Origin: Bacteroidales bacterium
GTDB taxonomy: Bacteria; Bacteroidota; Bacteroidia; Bacteroidales; Bacteroidaceae
DNA length: 7,703 nt
Assembly: GCA_004557285.1 (NCBI GenBank)
Contig: SFEK01000100.1
Span: 1-7,703 of the forward strand
Direction of reading: 5' to 3'
Positions 5,368 through 7,703 of the stretch are shown piece after piece (within the stretch, counting starts at the first letter, position 1; every line of letters begins with the position of its first letter). The notes below the pieces were generated by a model. It worked only from the letters and a program-made list of their open reading frames with translations. It did not search any database and was not told the DNA's origin. A program made the position numbers and the translations under genes.

Positions 5368-6990
5368 TCAAAGTTTCTGGAAGAAGTCGTTGCCCTTGTC
5401 GTCAACGAGGATGAATGCGGGGAAGTTCTCCACATCAATCTTCCAAATAGCTTCCATACCCAGTTCTGGATATTCCACGCACTCGATGCTCTTGATGCTG
5501 TTCATGGAGAGTACAGCGGCAGCACCTCCGATAGAGCCGAGATAGAAGCCACCATGCTTCTTGCAGGCATCGGTGAGCGACTGTGTGCGGTTGCCCTTGG
5601 CAATCATGACCATAGAGCCGCCGTGGTCTTGGAACTCGTCAACATAGGGGTCCATGCGGTTGGCTGTGGTCGGGCCCATAGAGCCGCAAGGCATACCTTC
5701 GGGAGTCTTGGCAGGACCGGCATAGAGCACGGGGTGGTTCTTGAAATAGTCGGGCAGGTCTTCACCGGCATCCAGGCGAGCCTTGAGCTTGGCGTGTGCA
5801 ATGTCGCGTGCCACAATGATGGTGCCGTTGAGGCTCAGACGTGTAGAAACGGGATATTTGCTCAGTTCCTGGCGCACCTCGTCCATGGGGCGGTTAAGGT
5901 CGATGACAACAGCGTTGCCCTCGCCGGCCTGGCGCAGTTCTTCAGGGATGAGTTCTGTGGGGTTGTCGTCAAGCTTTTCAATCCAGATACCGTCCTGGTT
6001 GATCTTTGCCTTGATGTTTCTGTCAGCAGAGCAGCTCACGCCAAGACCGATGGGGCATGAAGCACCATGGCGGGGCAGACGCACCACGCGGATGTCATGA
6101 GCAAAGCATTTGCCGCCAAACTGTGCGCCAAGACCAATCTTGTAGGCCTCTTCAAGCAGTTGCTTCTCCAGTTCGATGTCACGGAAGGCACGGCCTGTCT
6201 CGTCACCTGTGGTAGGCAGGTTGTCATAATAGTGGGTAGAAGCCAGTTTCACGGTGAGCAGGTTCTTCTCGGCTGATGTGCCGCCGATGACAAAGGCGAT
6301 GTGGTAGGGAGGGCAGGCAGCAGTGCCCAGAGTCTTCATCTTTTCTACCAGGAAGGGCACCAATGTGCCGGGATTCTGGATGCGGGCCTTGGTTTCCTGA
6401 TAGAAATAGGTCTTGTTGGCAGAACCACCACCCTTGACCACGCAGAGGAACTTGTACTCGCAGCCCTCGGTGGCCTCGATGTCGATCTGTGCGGGCAGGT
6501 TGCAACGTGTGTTCACCTCGTCGTACATGTTGAGGGGTGCATTCTGCGAGTAGCGCAGGTTCTCCTGGGTATAGGTGTCATACACACCGCGTGATAGTGC
6601 CTCCTCGTCGCAGAAGCCGGTCCACACCTGCTGTCCCTTTTCACCGTGGATGATGGCTGTACCGGTGTCCTGGCAGAAAGGCAGTTTGCCCTTGCAGGCC
6701 ACCTCGGCATTGCGCAGGAAAGTGAGAGCCACATACTTGTCGTTGTCAGAGGCCTCAGGGTCTGTGAGAATCTTGGCCACCTGCTCGTTGTGTGAGCGGC
6801 GCAGCAAGAAGTTGACATCGCGGAAAGCGGCATTGGTCAACATGGTGAGTGCCTCGGGAGCCACCTTCAGGATAGGTTTGCCCTCAAACTCACCCATAGA
6901 AACACCCTCTTTGCTCAAGAGGTAATACTCTGTCTCGTCTTTGCCCACTTGAAACATTGGGGCATACTTGAATTCTGGTGTATTTGCCAT
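5368..6990 (-). CDS. fumA: Class I fumarate hydratase ([4Fe-4S])
   Basis: This enzyme interconverts fumarate and malate. In Bacteroidales that step belongs to the reductive branch leading from oxaloacetate to succinate and propionate. The 540-residue length matches single-chain class I fumarases such as E. coli FumA. An N-terminal cluster-bearing domain (about 12-290) contains LPFCQDTGT (104-111) and GGGSANKT (187-194). A C-terminal swivel domain (about 300-520) contains [15 protein letters not shown] (433-447). Cys106, Cys226 (TAACPP) and Cys320 ([11 protein letters not shown]) have almost the spacing of the three cluster ligands of characterised class I fumarases. ATG at 6988-6990 starts MANTPEF and lies about 50 nt downstream of a good -7 box. 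The gene is convergent to the thiamin operon and apparently monocistronic. The assignment to class I is secure; the symbol fumA versus fumB is a convention. Confidence 0.96.
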   Translation of the reverse strand: MANTPEFKYAPMFQVGKDETEYYLLSKEGVSMGEFEGKPILKVAPEALTMLTNAAFRDVNFLLRRSHNEQVAKILTDPEASDNDKYVALTFLRNAEVACKGKLPFCQDTGTAIIHGEKGQQVWTGFCDEEALSRGVYDTYTQENLRYSQNAPLNMYDEVNTRCNLPAQIDIEATEGCEYKFLCVVKGGGSANKTYFYQETKARIQNPGTLVPFLVEKMKTLGTAACPPYHIAFVIGGTSAEKNLLTVKLASTHYYDNLPTTGDETGRAFRDIELEKQLLEEAYKIGLGAQFGGKCFAHDIRVVRLPRHGASCPIGLGVSCSADRNIKAKINQDGIWIEKLDDNPTELIPEELRQAGEGNAVVIDLNRPMDEVRQELSKYPVSTRLSLNGTIIVARDIAHAKLKARLDAGEDLPDYFKNHPVLYAGPAKTPEGMPCGSMGPTTANRMDPYVDEFQDHGGSMVMIAKGNRTQSLTDACKKHGGFYLGSIGGAAAVLSMNSIKSIECVEYPELGMEAIWKIDVENFPAFILVDDKGNDFFQKL

Positions 6991-7037
6991 AAAGTTTATT
7001 TATTTGAGTTTTTCTGTATTGTCAATGTAACTTTTTG

Positions 7038-7045
7038 CAAAGTTA
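7038..7045 (-). promoter_or_regulatory. -7 box of the fumarase promoter
   Basis: On the minus strand this reads TAACTTTG, an exact match to TAnnTTTG, 47 nt before the fumarase ATG. No good -33 TTTG is seen at the usual distance. The leader between it and the ATG is AT-rich and has no Shine-Dalgarno sequence, as is normal in Bacteroidetes. Confidence 0.65.
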
Positions 7046-7148
7046 AGCCTTTTTTTTGAAATGCCACGGTTTTTATGGAAAATTGTATGGATAATGATGG
7101 ATTGTCGGTATTTCTTTTGATTATTTTCGATAATCCCTAAATTCTTTT

Positions 7149-7682
7149 TCAAAATATCGTCAAGTCCGTCAAATGTTGTGTCAATAAATGTGTAGTATCA
7201 TCACCTTCAAGCACTTTCATCTGCTGAATGGCAATCTGATTCAACTTTATCAATCGTTCGCCTTGGGGCAAGCCTTGGTCGATGAACACGGCATTCAGGT
7301 TTTCCATGTTCGACAGGCAGATCAACTCATTGATAGTGGCATAGTCGCGTATGTTGTCCTTCTTGTCGGCATTCACCTCACGCCATTGTTTTGCCGTCAT
7401 GCCAAACATGGCAACATTGAGCACATCAGCCTCATTGGCGTAGATGATGCTTGCCTGCTGCGGTGTCACCTCTTCAGGGATAATATTGTGCTTGATGGCA
7501 TCGGTGTGAATCCGGTAGTTTATCTTGGATAGTTCCCGCTTGGCAGACCAACTTAAAAGACGTTGTTCCTCCTCTTTTAGGCGTTGGAATTCCTTGACTA
7601 TATAGACCTTAAATTCAGGACTTATCCACATTGCAAACTCAAAAGCAATACAAAGAAATCTGTAGAGCCATAAAATCATCAA
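7149..7682 (-). pseudogene. KilA-N domain protein, C-terminal part; N-terminal half apparently lost or frameshifted
   Basis: From residue 12 the translation (IAFEFAMWISPEFKVYIVKE, then FQRLKEEE) is the end of a KilA-N domain, a putative DNA-binding module of phages and large DNA viruses also found in chromosomal Bacteroidales genes. It continues with the accessory region typical of those proteins: ELSKINYRIHTDAI (50-63), ANEADVLNVAMFGMTAKQWR (82-101), NIRDYATINELICLSN (110-125) and LIKLNQIAIQQMK (144-156). Family members normally carry about 100 more residues first, with G-x-Y-G-G-T-Y-A-H-x-D just before IAFEF. Here the in-frame sequence before IAFEF is an unrelated hydrophobic stretch (LMILWLYRFLC), while TAT-GGC-TCT-ACA (YGST) appears in another frame at 7661-7672. 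The frame stays open to the window edge, so an atypical intact start cannot be excluded. The listed start is a TTG at 7680-7682, with ATG at 7677-7679. Function in this cell is unknown. Confidence 0.6.
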
Positions 7683-7703
7683 ATTTTCACTACAAACGAT
7701 AAA

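Noticed and set aside
5054..5371. 105-codon minus-strand frame after fumarase
   Set aside because: It overlaps the fumarase end and runs through both terminator hairpins. Its composition is not protein-like and no domain is recognised.
5554..6060. 168-codon plus-strand frame inside the fumarase gene
   Set aside because: It is antisense to conserved fumarase domains, including a cluster cysteine region, and is a by-product of codon bias.
7119..7135. Hairpin GATTAT-TTTCG-ATAATC as a terminator of the KilA-N gene
   Set aside because: The stem is only 6 bp and mostly A-T, without a following T-tract on the minus strand. This is too weak to call.

Overview
The window looks like chromosomal DNA of a Bacteroidales bacterium, most likely a gut or oral Prevotella/Segatella relative. 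The reasons are the -7 boxes of the Bacteroidetes type (TAnnTTTG) at 1243-1250 and, on the minus strand, at 7038-7045; the absence of Shine-Dalgarno sequences before the genes; a type IX secretion (Por) sorting tail; a TonB-dependent receptor paired with a PnuC-family permease; and a class I fumarase. The genus is inferred from overall sequence style, not proven.

Layout. Positions 2-646 hold the 3' end of a secreted repeat protein: InlB/Listeria-Bacteroides-type repeats followed by a T9SS C-terminal sorting domain. Positions 647-1220 have no convincing gene. They contain an imperfect hairpin, a perfect 34-bp palindrome, a 23-bp tandem repeat, and a G+C-rich hairpin-bearing block with a 52-codon ORF that resembles a recurring Bacteroidales intergenic element. 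Positions 1221-4915 form a thiamin-salvage operon: Bacteroidetes promoter, TPP riboswitch (1263-1350), TonB-dependent outer-membrane receptor, PnuT-type inner-membrane thiamin transporter, and thiamin pyrophosphokinase. The intergenic distances are 7 and 1 nt. Positions 4916-5367 are an AT-rich non-coding gap with a possible promoter and ending in strong hairpins shared by convergent transcripts; a small RNA is possible but unproven. Positions 5368-6990 (minus) encode a complete class I [4Fe-4S] fumarate hydratase with its own promoter. Positions 7149-7682 (minus) hold the C-terminal part of a KilA-N domain protein whose N-terminal half seems disrupted.

How the genes work together. In the central operon thiamin is bound and imported across the outer membrane by the TonB-dependent receptor. 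It then crosses the inner membrane by facilitated diffusion through PnuT and is trapped by pyrophosphorylation to TPP. TPP in turn binds the leader riboswitch and lowers expression. Fumarase and the KilA-N remnant have no evident link to this pathway. I found no previously undescribed multi-gene system. The least explained parts are the two intergenic regions (647-1220 and 4916-5297) and the broken KilA-N gene.
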